A DNA stretch of 64,000 nt. Source: Pseudomonas spelaei (GTDB taxonomy: Bacteria > Pseudomonadota > Gammaproteobacteria > Pseudomonadales > Pseudomonadaceae). Shown piece after piece: positions 54,366 through 63,315 of this stretch (positions within the stretch are counted from its first letter, which is position 1; each line of letters starts with the position of its first letter). The notes below the pieces were generated by a model that was not told where the DNA came from, made no database searches, and saw only the letters and a program-made list of their open reading frames with translations. Made by a program: the position numbers and the translations under genes. The stretch is from positions 124,001-188,000 of the forward strand of contig NZ_WNNK01000008.1 in assembly GCF_009724245.1 (NCBI RefSeq), read 5' to 3'.

Positions 54366-55718
54366 CTAGCCCGCTTCAAATAACGCCATGGCCTCGACAT
54401 GGGCCGTCTGCGGAAACATGTCGAGGATCCCGGCACGCTTTAGCCGGTAGCCTTGCTTGACCAACTCGACCGTGTCCCGCGCCAGCGTCGCTGGATTGCA
54501 GGACACATACACCAGGCGATCGGCCCCCAGAGCGGCGAGCTTGCGCACAACCTCCAGGGCACCATCGCGGGGTGGGTCCAAGAGTACCGCAGAAAAGCCC
54601 TCTTTGGCCCATTCCGCGTCAGTCAAAGGCTGGGACAAATCGGCCTGAAAAAACTCTGCATTATGCAAATTATTGTTTACGGCGTTGGCTGCGGCGCGAT
54701 CAACCATCGCCTGCACACCCTCTACCGCCACCACTTCTCGCACCTGACGTGCCAAGGGCAAGGCGAAATTGCCCAGGCCGCAAAACAGGTCCAAAACCCG
54801 TTCGTCGGACTTTGGCGCCAGCCACTCCAGGGCCTGGGCAACCATCGCCTCGTTGATCCCCGCGTTGACCTGGATAAAATCCCCCGGCCGGTAGGCCAAC
54901 TCCAGATCCCAGCGCTCCAGCCGGTAGCCCAGGGCCTGATCTGGCTCGAACGGCTGCGGCTCGCCTTCTCCATGGAGCCACAATTGCGCTTCATGGAACG
55001 TACAAAATTCTTGCAGGATCGTCAGGTCCGCTTCGGACAACGGCGACATGTGCCGCAACAACACGGCAATGGAAGATCCGCTGAACAGTTCGACATGGCC
55101 GAGGGCCTGAGGCTTGCTCAGGCGCCGAAGCATGTTCGGCAACCGCTGCATGATCGGTTGCAAGGCCTGTACCAGCACCGGGCAATCATCGATAGCGACG
55201 ATGTCCTGGCTGGCGACAGCGCGGAAACCCACCTCAAGTTTTTTCGCCTTGGCGTCCCAGCGCACGGCCACCCGGGCACGACGGCGATAGGCAAATTCCG
55301 GGCCGCTCAATGGCGCGGCCCACTCCTGGGGTTCAACACCCGCCACGCGGGACAACTGCTCGGCGAGCATGCGCTGTTTCAGGGCGAGCTGTTCGTCGTG
55401 GGGCAAGTGCTGCAGGCTGCAACCGCCACAACGACCGGCATGCACACAGGGTGCGGGACGGCGTAACTCGCTGGCCTTGAACACCCGCTCGGTACGGGCC
55501 TCGACCACTTTGCCATGGGCTCCCAGCACCCGCGCCTCGATCTCTTCGCCAGCCAGCGCACCGATCACAAACCAGGTACGGCCTTCGAAGAACACGATGC
55601 CACGCCCGTCATTGGCCAGGCGCTCGATGGTCAGGCGCTGTTTCTTGCCCGTCGGTATTTGTGGGGCCCGGCTGCCGCCCGTCGGTTGGAAGCGCAGGCC
55701 TCTCTCGTGCTTGGCCAT
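54366..55718 (-). CDS. rlmD: 23S rRNA (uracil(1939)-C(5))-methyltransferase RlmD
   Basis: RlmD methylates U1939 of 23S rRNA using SAM. The 450-aa enzyme has a TRAM domain (about residues 25-80) and the iron-sulfur cysteines in [25 protein letters not shown] (about 90-110). The methyltransferase core has [15 protein letters not shown] near 308, LLDPPRDGA near 380, and the nucleophile in [12 protein letters not shown] near 410. Its ATG overlaps the cysM stop by one base (TGATG). Confidence 0.96.
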   Translation of the reverse strand: MAKHERGLRFQPTGGSRAPQIPTGKKQRLTIERLANDGRGIVFFEGRTWFVIGALAGEEIEARVLGAHGKVVEARTERVFKASELRRPAPCVHAGRCGGCSLQHLPHDEQLALKQRMLAEQLSRVAGVEPQEWAAPLSGPEFAYRRRARVAVRWDAKAKKLEVGFRAVASQDIVAIDDCPVLVQALQPIMQRLPNMLRRLSKPQALGHVELFSGSSIAVLLRHMSPLSEADLTILQEFCTFHEAQLWLHGEGEPQPFEPDQALGYRLERWDLELAYRPGDFIQVNAGINEAMVAQALEWLAPKSDERVLDLFCGLGNFALPLARQVREVVAVEGVQAMVDRAAANAVNNNLHNAEFFQADLSQPLTDAEWAKEGFSAVLLDPPRDGALEVVRKLAALGADRLVYVSCNPATLARDTVELVKQGYRLKRAGILDMFPQTAHVEAMALFEAG

Positions 55719-56620
55719 CAGTTAGGCGCGTCGAAAATGCCGGTCGACAGGTAACGGTCGCCACGGTCACAGATGATCGCGACGATCACCGCGTTTTCCA
55801 GTTCCTGGGACAAGCGCAACATCCCCGCCACGGCGCCACCGGAGGACACACCACAGAAGATGCCCTCTTCACGGGCCAGGCGCCGGGTGGTGTCTTCGGC
55901 TTCACGCTGGGCCATGTCGATGATGCGGTCGACGCGGTCGGCGTTGTAGATCTTCGGCAAATACTCGTGCGGCCAGCGGCGAATCCCCGGGATCGCCGAG
56001 CCTTCCATGGGTTGCAAACCGACGATCTGGATCTCGGAGTTCTGCTCCTTGAGGAAGCGCGAGGTGCCCATGATGGTGCCGGTGGTGCCCATGGAACTGA
56101 CGAAATGGGTGATGGTGCCCTGGGTCTGGCGCCAGATTTCCGGACCGGTGCTGGTGTAGTGCGCCTCGGGGTTATCGCCGTTGGCAAACTGGTCCAGCAC
56201 CTGGCCACGGCCTTCGGCGGCCATGCGCTCGGCAAGATCGCGCGCGCCTTCCATGCCTTCTTCCTGGGTCACCAGGACCAGCTCGGCACCATAGGCGGTC
56301 ATCGCGGCCTTACGCTCGGCGCTGCCGTTGTCGGGCATGATCAGGATCATCTTGTAACCCTTGATTGCGGCGGCCATGGCCAGGGCAATCCCGGTGTTAC
56401 CGGAGGTGGCTTCGATCAGGGTGTCACCGGGCTGGATCTGCCCACGCAGCTCGGCGCGGGTGATCATCGACAGCGCCGGGCGGTCCTTGACCGAGCCCGC
56501 CGGGTTATTCCCTTCGAGCTTGAGCAACAAGGTATTACTCGTGTTGCCCGGCATGCGCTGCAAGCGGACCAGCGGGGTGTTGCCGACGCAATCGGCGATA
56601 GTTGGGTACTGCAAGGTCAT
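55718..56620 (-). CDS. cysM: Cysteine synthase B
   Basis: CysM makes cysteine from O-acetylserine and sulfide or thiosulfate. From the ATG at 56620 the product is 300 aa. The PLP lysine lies in [17 protein letters not shown] near residue 40, the substrate loop in [12 protein letters not shown] near 68, and the phosphate cup in [12 protein letters not shown] near 255. The shorter length and [10 protein letters not shown] loop fit CysM rather than CysK. It heads an operon with rlmD. Confidence 0.95.
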   Translation of the reverse strand: MTLQYPTIADCVGNTPLVRLQRMPGNTSNTLLLKLEGNNPAGSVKDRPALSMITRAELRGQIQPGDTLIEATSGNTGIALAMAAAIKGYKMILIMPDNGSAERKAAMTAYGAELVLVTQEEGMEGARDLAERMAAEGRGQVLDQFANGDNPEAHYTSTGPEIWRQTQGTITHFVSSMGTTGTIMGTSRFLKEQNSEIQIVGLQPMEGSAIPGIRRWPHEYLPKIYNADRVDRIIDMAQREAEDTTRRLAREEGIFCGVSSGGAVAGMLRLSQELENAVIVAIICDRGDRYLSTGIFDAPN

Positions 56621-56731
56621 GGCGTATTCGCAATCCAGACTGCGGGGGCGCCCATCATACCGGCAAACGCTGGCGGGCCATATCACGCAAAGTATGGTGT
56701 TTATCGCTTATTGGAATAAGTAACAAAACAA

Positions 56732-57328
56732 TCAGCCTGGGCCATGGTTTTTCTGGAAAACCTCATCGCCCATCGCCGCAATCTGCCCTTCAATCAGCGC
56801 CTCGAACGGCCTCAACAACGGTTCGAACGATGTGGGCGTCTCCAATGCCTGAAGCGCCTGCACAATCGCCTCCACCGTCGATAATGCACCTGGCCCCGGC
56901 GCCTTGCGCAGCCGGTATCTGGACACGGCGCCCTCGGCTAACGTGACTCGCGGCAACGCCGCCAACAAGGGGTTGAGGTGCAGCAATTTGCGCGCCTTGC
57001 GCCAGGTACCGTCGGGCACCACCAACAGCAACGGCTCGTCGGACGGCGTGTACGCCTGCAACGGTTGCGCATCCTCGGCAGGAAACAACAGTCGCGCCCG
57101 GTACCCGGGTACGTTTAATAAGGCTGGCAGATCCTCAAACACTTCGCCCACCACCAAGTGCGCATTCATCAGCCCCAGCGCCGCCAACCGCGCAGTGTTC
57201 AAGGCATGGTTGACCTCGCTGGGATGCTGCAGCAGCAGCACGCGGGTGCGGCTATCCAGGCTCGGGATCAGCGGGCACAGGCAGTGAGTCAGGGGCCTGA
57301 GGCAACGGGAACATTGGGGTCTGGACAT
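56732..57328 (-). CDS. tapT: DTW-domain tRNA-uridine aminocarboxypropyltransferase
   Basis: A 198-aa enzyme of the DTW family; the E. coli member TapT (YfiP) adds the acp3 group to U47 of tRNA using SAM. It has four N-terminal cysteines (PQCSRCLRPLTHCLCPLIP), probably zinc-binding. LLLQHPSEVNHALNTARLAALGL near residue 30, the DTW-type VVPDGTWRKARKLLHLNPLL near 105, and SRYRLRKAP plus a STVEA segment follow. Specific target inferred by family. Confidence 0.85.
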   Translation of the reverse strand: MSRPQCSRCLRPLTHCLCPLIPSLDSRTRVLLLQHPSEVNHALNTARLAALGLMNAHLVVGEVFEDLPALLNVPGYRARLLFPAEDAQPLQAYTPSDEPLLLVVPDGTWRKARKLLHLNPLLAALPRVTLAEGAVSRYRLRKAPGPGALSTVEAIVQALQALETPTSFEPLLRPFEALIEGQIAAMGDEVFQKNHGPG

Positions 57329-57334
57329 GAATTT

Positions 57335-58228
57335 TCAGGCCTGGTTGAGCTGGGCTTTGAGCAAGTCGCGGAAGGTTTGGATCAGCGGTTCGCGGCTGCG
57401 GCCCCGGCGCATGATCATCGAAAACGGCGCCTGGTAACCAAACGTCGCCGGCAACAACACCCGCAGGTCACCCTTGTCGGCCCAGGCCTGAGCGTAGTGC
57501 TCCGGCAGATAACCGATGTAAGCGCCGGAGAGCACCAGGATCAGTTGCGCCTCCATACTTTCCACGGTGGCGGCGCTGTGCTTGAAGCCGTGGCGCGCCA
57601 GTTCGGCCTGGCTCCAATAACCACGACCAACCATGCGTTGCTGAGTGATCACTTGCTCGGGGATGCGCCGTTCGTTGAACAACGGGTGGCGAGTGCTGCA
57701 ATACAGCCAGTGCTGCTCCCGATAGAGCGGCATGTAGATCAGCCCGCTCATCCGTGTGGAAAAGGCACCGATGGCCAAATCCAGGCGATTGTCCTGCACT
57801 CCCAGTTGCAACTCATAGGGGCTCATCACCGACAGGTGCAAATGCACCGCCGGGTGCTCAAGGCTGTAGGCGCCGATCACTTCAGCGAACGGCAGGGCCT
57901 TGTCGCTGACGGTGGAGTCCAGCACGCCAAGCTTGAGGGTGCCGCGCAACTCGCCCTTGAGCGCAGCAGCGTATTGCTCGAAGCCTTCCAGTTCGCCGAG
58001 TAGACGCAGGGTTTCCTGGTGGAACAGCTCACCCTTGCTGGTCAAGCTGAAACCGCCCCGCCCGCGATGGCACAGCACCAGGCCCAACGCACCTTCCAAT
58101 TGGCTCATGTAAGTGCTGATGGCCGACGTCGACAGGTTGAGTTCATGCTGGGCATTGGCAAACCCCTGGTGCCGCACCACGCTGACGAAGATGCGCAGGA
58201 GTTTCAGGTCGGGCAAGGCGTTGGCCAT
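57335..58228 (-). CDS. gbuR: LysR-family regulator GbuR
   Basis: A 297-aa LysR-type regulator. The N-terminal winged helix-turn-helix (about residues 8-67) reads LLRIFVSVVRHQGFANAQHELNLSTSAISTYMSQLEGALG. A periplasmic-binding-protein-like effector domain follows. It diverges from the agmatinase-family gene exactly as gbuR does from gbuA in P. aeruginosa, where GbuR activates gbuA with 4-guanidinobutyrate. The ATG at 58228 is used; the longer frame to 58309 runs into a REP pair. The effector is inferred from synteny. Confidence 0.85.
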   Translation of the reverse strand: MANALPDLKLLRIFVSVVRHQGFANAQHELNLSTSAISTYMSQLEGALGLVLCHRGRGGFSLTSKGELFHQETLRLLGELEGFEQYAAALKGELRGTLKLGVLDSTVSDKALPFAEVIGAYSLEHPAVHLHLSVMSPYELQLGVQDNRLDLAIGAFSTRMSGLIYMPLYREQHWLYCSTRHPLFNERRIPEQVITQQRMVGRGYWSQAELARHGFKHSAATVESMEAQLILVLSGAYIGYLPEHYAQAWADKGDLRVLLPATFGYQAPFSMIMRRGRSREPLIQTFRDLLKAQLNQA

Positions 58229-58261
58229 GGGTTCTCCGCGTGGTCTCAGGCTCGTGATCGC

Positions 58262-58366
58262 GTAGCCGCTGCCGAGGAACGAGGCTGCGATCGCCGACGC
58301 AGTCGGCACAGTGTTTCAACATTGCTGAAGGCCTTCGGCCTTATCGCAGCCTGCGGCAGCGGCTAC
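58262..58366. repeat. REP pair, family C, in the gbuR-gbuA promoter region
   Basis: GTAGCCGCTGCCGAGG and CGGCAGCGGCTAC face each other across about 70 bases. The pair lies 33 bases upstream of gbuR and 140 bases before gbuA. This is one of the few pairs here placed between divergent genes rather than at 3' ends. Confidence 0.85.
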
Positions 58367-58506
58367 AGGATGTTACGAAGTCTATCTCTCCTACGACACT
58401 TAGTTTAGAAAAATCTGAACTAAGTATTTGCCCCCAGCGATTCTTCCCCTCCCCGGCATTTCGCAGAATCGGCCGCTAATAAACAAAACAACGATGAGGC
58501 AATCCC

Positions 58507-59457
58507 GTGGACAAGATTTTCCACCAACCACTGGGCGGCAACGAAATGCCGCGCTTCGCCGGCATCGCCACCATGATGCGTCTTCCCCACTTGCAATCGG
58601 CCGAGGGCCTCGATGCCGCCTTTATCGGCGTGCCCCTAGACATCGGCACCTCCCTGCGCGCCGGCACCCGCTTCGGGCCCCGTGAAATCCGCGCCGAGTC
58701 GGTGATGATCCGCCCCTACAACATGGCCACCGGCGCTGCGCCGTTTGATTCGCTGTCCGTCGCGGACATCGGCGATGTCGCCATCAATACCTTCAACCTG
58801 CTGGACGCCGTGCGGATCATCGAAGAATCCTACGATGAGATCCTTAAGCACGATGTGATTCCAATGACCCTGGGCGGTGACCACACCATCACCCTGCCGA
58901 TCCTGCGGGCGATCCACAAGAAACACGGCAAGGTCGGGCTGGTGCACATCGATGCCCACGCTGACGTCAACGATCACATGTTCGGCGAGAAAATCGCCCA
59001 CGGCACCACCTTCCGCCGCGCCGTGGAAGAAGGTTTGCTCGATTGCGACCGCGTGGTGCAGATCGGCCTGCGAGCCCAGGGCTACACCGCCGAAGACTTC
59101 AACTGGAGCCGCAAGCAGGGCTTTCGCGTGGTCCAGGCTGAAGAATGCTGGCACCACTCCCTCGCGCCATTGATGGCCGAAGTGCGTGAGAAGGTCGGCG
59201 GTGGTCCGGTGTACCTGAGCTTCGACATCGACGGCATCGACCCCGCCTGGGCGCCTGGCACCGGCACCCCGGAAATCGGTGGCCTGACCACCATCCAGGC
59301 AATCGAGATCATCCGTGGCTGCCAAGGCCTGGACCTGATTGGTTGCGACTTGGTAGAAGTTTCGCCGCCCTATGACACCACCGGCAACACCTCGCTGCTG
59401 GGCGCCAACCTGCTGTACGAAATGCTCTGCGTACTGCCGGGCGTGGCCCACCGCTAA
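58507..59457 (+). CDS. gbuA: Guanidinobutyrase (agmatinase/ureohydrolase family)
   Basis: A manganese ureohydrolase that splits 4-guanidinobutyrate to 4-aminobutyrate and urea. The 316-aa product has the metal motifs GGDHTITLPILRAIHKKHGKVGLVHIDAHADV (about residues 122-154) and SFDIDGIDPAWAPGTGTPEIGG (about 239-260). Agmatine, guanidinobutyrate and guanidinopropionate hydrolases are close paralogues. The choice rests on the neighbouring LysR gene, the NTF2-like protein and two transporters, the PA1418-PA1422 order. Its stop overlaps the next ATG (TAATG). Confidence 0.87.
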   Translation: MDKIFHQPLGGNEMPRFAGIATMMRLPHLQSAEGLDAAFIGVPLDIGTSLRAGTRFGPREIRAESVMIRPYNMATGAAPFDSLSVADIGDVAINTFNLLDAVRIIEESYDEILKHDVIPMTLGGDHTITLPILRAIHKKHGKVGLVHIDAHADVNDHMFGEKIAHGTTFRRAVEEGLLDCDRVVQIGLRAQGYTAEDFNWSRKQGFRVVQAEECWHHSLAPLMAEVREKVGGGPVYLSFDIDGIDPAWAPGTGTPEIGGLTTIQAIEIIRGCQGLDLIGCDLVEVSPPYDTTGNTSLLGANLLYEMLCVLPGVAHR

Positions 59458-59882
59458 TGAACGAACGCGACGAGGTTTTGCACGCTGCGGCCGACCTGGT
59501 GTCGGCCTTCGCCCGCAATGATCGCGATGCCTACTTCGGCGCGTTCAGTACGGACGCCAGCTTCGTGTTCTACACCCTTCCCGAGCCGCTGCTGAGCCGC
59601 GATGCCTACCAGGTGTTGTGGGACAGCTGGCGTCGGGATGAAGGCTTCGAGGTGCTGTCCTGCACCTCGAGCAACGCTTTCGTCAGCCTGCAAGGTGACG
59701 TGGCGATATTTATTCATGACGTGGCCACCGAGCTGCGCATGAACGGGGAGCAATGCTTTAGCCAGGAACGCGAGACCATTGTCTTCACACGACAAGGCTT
59801 GCGCACACAACAACAAAAAGGCCTGTGGCTGGCCTGTCACGAACATTTGTCCGCTATGCCGGAAGGGCTGCCGCCCCCTTAG
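59457..59882 (+). CDS. NTF2/SnoaL-like protein of the guanidinobutyrate operon
   Basis: A 141-aa protein of the NTF2-like fold (N-terminal helices, then a cone of strands): VLHAAADLVSAFARNDRDAYFGAFSTDASFVFYTLPEPLLSR at the start and LACHEHLSAMPEGLPPP at the end. The last segment, with HEH followed by SxxP, matches calcium/calmodulin-kinase-II-association-type NTF2 proteins. It is translationally coupled to gbuA by TAATG, so it probably acts with it. The biochemical role is unknown. Confidence 0.82.
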   Translation: MNERDEVLHAAADLVSAFARNDRDAYFGAFSTDASFVFYTLPEPLLSRDAYQVLWDSWRRDEGFEVLSCTSSNAFVSLQGDVAIFIHDVATELRMNGEQCFSQERETIVFTRQGLRTQQQKGLWLACHEHLSAMPEGLPPP

Positions 59883-59903
59883 CCAATGTGATCGGAGCAG
59901 ATC

Positions 59904-61415
59904 ATGAATAATAAAAATAACCAAAACAGTATTCGCAACATAGAAACCAACGGCGTCGAACAGATCCCGGACCATGAGCGCACCGCCGGGCCCAAGGATT
60001 TGTTTCGCCTGATTTTCGGCGGCGCCAACACCTTTGCCACGGCGGTACTGGGCAGTTTCCCGGTGCTGTTTGGCTTGTCGTTCCAGGCCGGGGTCTGGGC
60101 AATAGTTCTCGGCGTGCTGGTGGGCGCAGTGATCCTGGCGCCCATGGGTCTGTTCGGCCCGCTCAATGGCACCAACAACGCCGTCTCTTCCGGTGCGCAT
60201 TTCGGTGTGCATGGGCGGATTGTCGGCTCGTTCCTGTCGCTATTGACCGCTATCGCGTTTTTCTCACTGTCGGTGTGGAGCTCAGGCGATGCCTTGGTCG
60301 GTGGTGCGAAACGGCTGATTGGCTTGCCGGAAACCGACCTGACCCTGGGCCTGGCCTATGGCATATTCGCGATCCTGGTACTGACGGTGTGTATCTACGG
60401 TTTTCGCTTCATGCTGTGGGTCAACCGTATTGCCGTGTGGGCAGCGAGCTTGCTGTTTCTGCTGGGGATCGTTGCCTTCGCACCGGCTTTCGACAGCCAC
60501 TTCACCGGTACTGTCAGCCTTGGCCAGACTGGCTTCTGGGCGGCCTTTATCGGCGCGGCGCTGGTCGCCATGAGCAACCCGATTTCCTTCGGCGCGTTTC
60601 TCGGCGACTGGTCGCGCTATATCCCTCGGGAAACACCCAAAGGCCGGATCATGCTGGCGGTAATCGCCGCGCAGATCGCGACCCTGATTCCGTTCCTGTT
60701 TGGCCTGGCCACCGCGACCATCGTGGCGATCAAGGCACCGGACTACATTGCCGCCAATAACTACGTCGGCGGCCTGTTGGCAGTGGCGCCAAGCTGGTTC
60801 TTCCTGCCGGTATGCCTGATCGCGGTGATCGGCGGCATGTCCACCGGCACCACCTCGCTATATGGCACCGGCCTGGACATGTCCAGCGTGTTCCCACGGC
60901 TGTTGTCGCGAGTCAAGGCGACGCTGCTGATCGGCGTGATGTCGATTGCCTTCATCTTTATCGGACGTTTCGCCGCCAACTTGGTGCAAAGCGTATCGAC
61001 CTTCGCCGTGTTGATCATCACCTGCACCACACCATGGATGGTGATGATGATCATCGGCCTGATCGTGCGCCGGGGCTTCTATTGCCCGGACGACCTGCAA
61101 GTCTTCACCCGGGGTGAAACCGGCGGACGCTATTGGTTCAGCCACGGCTGGAACTGGCGCGGCCTGGGCGCCTGGATTCCCAGCGCACTGGTGGGCCTGT
61201 GCTTCGTCAACTTGCCGGGGCAGTTTGTCGGGCCGCTGGGCAACCTGGCCGATGGCATCGACATCAGCCTGCCAGTGACCCTGGGCCTGGCCTCGGTGGT
61301 GTACCTGAGCTTGCTTCGGCTGTTTCCAGAACCGGCTTCGGTTTACGGGCCGAACGATCCTCGTAGCAAACGCATGGATGCGCTCGATAAACCGGCGATG
61401 CAACAAGCCGCCTGA
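59904..61415 (+). CDS. NCS1-type purine-cytosine-permease-like transporter
   Basis: A 503-aa inner-membrane protein with twelve predicted helices of the NCS1 (cytosine/purines/allantoin) family. Marks include FRLIFGGANTFATAVLGSFPVLFGLSF near residue 33, MGLFGPLNGTNNAVSSGAHFG near 85, and NPISFGAFLGDWSRYIP near 223. It lies 22 bases after the NTF2-like gene. From the operon it may import guanidinobutyrate or a related guanidino compound; the substrate is not demonstrated. Confidence 0.9.
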   Translation: MNNKNNQNSIRNIETNGVEQIPDHERTAGPKDLFRLIFGGANTFATAVLGSFPVLFGLSFQAGVWAIVLGVLVGAVILAPMGLFGPLNGTNNAVSSGAHFGVHGRIVGSFLSLLTAIAFFSLSVWSSGDALVGGAKRLIGLPETDLTLGLAYGIFAILVLTVCIYGFRFMLWVNRIAVWAASLLFLLGIVAFAPAFDSHFTGTVSLGQTGFWAAFIGAALVAMSNPISFGAFLGDWSRYIPRETPKGRIMLAVIAAQIATLIPFLFGLATATIVAIKAPDYIAANNYVGGLLAVAPSWFFLPVCLIAVIGGMSTGTTSLYGTGLDMSSVFPRLLSRVKATLLIGVMSIAFIFIGRFAANLVQSVSTFAVLIITCTTPWMVMMIIGLIVRRGFYCPDDLQVFTRGETGGRYWFSHGWNWRGLGAWIPSALVGLCFVNLPGQFVGPLGNLADGIDISLPVTLGLASVVYLSLLRLFPEPASVYGPNDPRSKRMDALDKPAMQQAA

Positions 61416-61450
61416 TAGCCCATAAAAAAGATAATCGGAGACTCGCCGTC

Positions 61451-62833
61451 ATGGCTTTAGATCTATTCGTCGTACTCATCTACGCCGCCGGCATGTTGGT
61501 GCTCGGCTACTACGGCATGCGCCGCGCCAAGACCCATGAAGACTATCTGGTGGCCGGCCGCAACCTGGGCCCGACGCTGTACATGGGCACCATGGCCGCC
61601 ACCGTCCTTGGTGGTGCATCCACCGTCGGCACCGTGCGCCTGGGTTATGTCCACGGCATTTCCGGGTTCTGGCTGTGTGCCGCGTTGGGCGCGGGCATCA
61701 TCGCGCTGAACCTGTTCCTCGCCAAACCGCTGCTCAAGCTGAAAATCTTCACCGTGACCCAGGTCCTGGAGAAGCGCTACAACCCCATGGCCCGCCAGGC
61801 CAGTGCGGTGATCATGCTGGCCTATGCGCTGATGATCGGCGTGACCTCGATCCTCGCCATCGGCACCGTGCTGCAAGTGCTGTTCGACCTGCCGTTCTGG
61901 ATCTCGGTATTGGTCGGTGGCGGTGTGGTGGTGGTCTATTCGACCATCGGCGGCATGTGGTCGCTGACCCTGACCGACATTGTGCAATTCGTGATCAAGA
62001 CCGTCGGCCTGATGTTTATCCTGCTGCCGATCTGCCTGTACCGCGTCGGCGGCTGGGACGAACTGGTAGCCAAGCTGCCCGCGTCGAATTTCAGCTTCAC
62101 CGAAATCGGCTGGGACACCATCATCACCTACTTCATGATCTACTTCTTCGGCATCCTGATCGGCCAGGACATCTGGCAGCGCGTGTTCACCGCGCGTGAT
62201 GAAAAGGTCGCCAAGTACGCAGGCACCTTCGCCGGTTTCTACTGCATCCTCTACGGCCTGGCCTGTGCACTGATCGGCATGGCCGCCCATGTGCTGCTCC
62301 CGGACCTGGACAACGTCAACAACGCCTTCGCCGCCATCGTCAAAGTCTCGCTGCCTGACGGCATTCGCGGCCTGGTGATTGCCGCCGCACTGGCCGCGAT
62401 GATGTCCACCGCCAGCGCCGGCTTGCTCGCCGCCTCCACGGTATTGACCGAAGACCTGCTGCCGCGCCTGCGGGGTGGTAAACAGTCGAGCCTGAATATC
62501 AACCGCCTGTTTACCCTGCTGACGGGTATCGCCGTGCTGGGCATTGCCCTGGTAGTGAGCGACGTGATCAGCGCCTTGACCCTGGCTTACAACCTGCTGG
62601 TGGGCGGTATGTTGATTCCGCTGATCGGGGCGATTTTCTGGAAACGTGCGACTACCTCTGGGGCAATCACCTCCATGACGCTGGGCTTTGTCACGGCTCT
62701 GGCATTCATGATCAAGGATGGGTTGGACGCCAATACGCCGATCTATTACAGCCTCGGTGTGGGCCTGGTGAGTTTTGTACTGGTGAGTTTGTTGTCTCGC
62801 CGGCCGGAGGCAGCGGCTGTTCGCGCGGTCTGA
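61451..62833 (+). CDS. Sodium:solute symporter (SSS family)
   Basis: A 460-aa permease with 12-13 helices. It starts MALDLFVVLIYAAGMLVLGYYG and has the SSS features DYLVAGRNLGPTLYMGTMAATVLGGASTVG (about residues 28-57) and LPDGIRGLVIAAALAAMMSTASAGLLAASTVLTEDLL near 310, with the sodium-site small residues. It is the last gene of the gbuA operon and is followed by a strong terminator. Two unrelated transporters in one catabolic operon suggest two guanidino substrates or import plus export. Confidence 0.92.
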   Translation: MALDLFVVLIYAAGMLVLGYYGMRRAKTHEDYLVAGRNLGPTLYMGTMAATVLGGASTVGTVRLGYVHGISGFWLCAALGAGIIALNLFLAKPLLKLKIFTVTQVLEKRYNPMARQASAVIMLAYALMIGVTSILAIGTVLQVLFDLPFWISVLVGGGVVVVYSTIGGMWSLTLTDIVQFVIKTVGLMFILLPICLYRVGGWDELVAKLPASNFSFTEIGWDTIITYFMIYFFGILIGQDIWQRVFTARDEKVAKYAGTFAGFYCILYGLACALIGMAAHVLLPDLDNVNNAFAAIVKVSLPDGIRGLVIAAALAAMMSTASAGLLAASTVLTEDLLPRLRGGKQSSLNINRLFTLLTGIAVLGIALVVSDVISALTLAYNLLVGGMLIPLIGAIFWKRATTSGAITSMTLGFVTALAFMIKDGLDANTPIYYSLGVGLVSFVLVSLLSRRPEAAAVRAV

Positions 62834-62851
62834 TAACGAAGCTTTCTTCAG

Positions 62852-62886
62852 CGGGTGCGACGTCGGTTGTCGCACCCGTTTTTTTT
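62852..62886 (+). terminator. Terminator of the gbuA operon
   Basis: CGGGTGCGAC and GTCGCACCCG form a 10-bp stem around GTCGGTT, followed by eight T residues. Confidence 0.95.
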
Positions 62887-62905
62887 GCCTGCAATACCAA
62901 ACAAA

Positions 62906-62995
62906 TGTGGGAGCGGGCTTGCTCGCGAATGCAGTGGGTCAGTCAACATATCCAGTGACTGACACTGCGCATTCGCGAGCAAGCCCGCTCCCACA
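62906..62995. repeat. REP pair (REPIN), family B
   Basis: Inverted copies of GGGAGCGGGCTTGCTCGCGA flank about 40 bases, directly after the gbuA-operon terminator. Both arms are nearly perfect, suggesting recent origin. Confidence 0.9.
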
Positions 62996-63056
62996 TTAAA
63001 TCCCAGGTGCCTCACAGACCGCGCTCAAACACCGATGCTTGAGCGCCTTTCAGGAC

Positions 63057-63179
63057 TTACCTGCGACGCGGCCGACGTTGCTCATCATCGGTGCGAATAG
63101 GCACCGGTTGCAGCGGTGGCTCGATCAAGCCCAGTGCGACGCCGAGGTCGTGCAGCCAGTTTTGCAGTTTCTCTTTCAT
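63057..63179 (-). CDS. 40-aa protein, possible homologue of PA1414 (sicX locus)
   Basis: A short frame from the ATG at 63177-63179 after AAGGGG. The product starts MKEKLQNWLHDLGVALGLIE, continues PPLQPVPIRTDDEQ and ends in a basic RRPRRR tail. It has an amphipathic N-terminal helix and a Pro-rich middle. Its place between the PA1418-like symporter and a PA1413-like LysR gene matches P. aeruginosa PA1414, whose locus has been reported to produce the small RNA SicX. An inverted repeat (GCGCTCAA/TTGAGCGC, 63021-63048) follows the stop. The match is from gene order and memory. Confidence 0.7.
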   Translation of the reverse strand: MKEKLQNWLHDLGVALGLIEPPLQPVPIRTDDEQRRPRRR

Positions 63180-63315
63180 GGTGCCCCCTTGGGGTAATGC
63201 CGAACGGCAGAGTTCTGTCGCCGTTTCATACAGATAGTAGCCCTAAGTCCTACGTAATGCTTGCTTGAAAGCACAACGAACTATTACTGAATGGATCAAA
63301 ATCCTGACGGTTCGT

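Noticed and set aside
61463..62875. 470-codon open frame opposite the SSS symporter
   Set aside because: His/Gln/Asp-rich shadow product; the symporter gene is intact and has a terminator.
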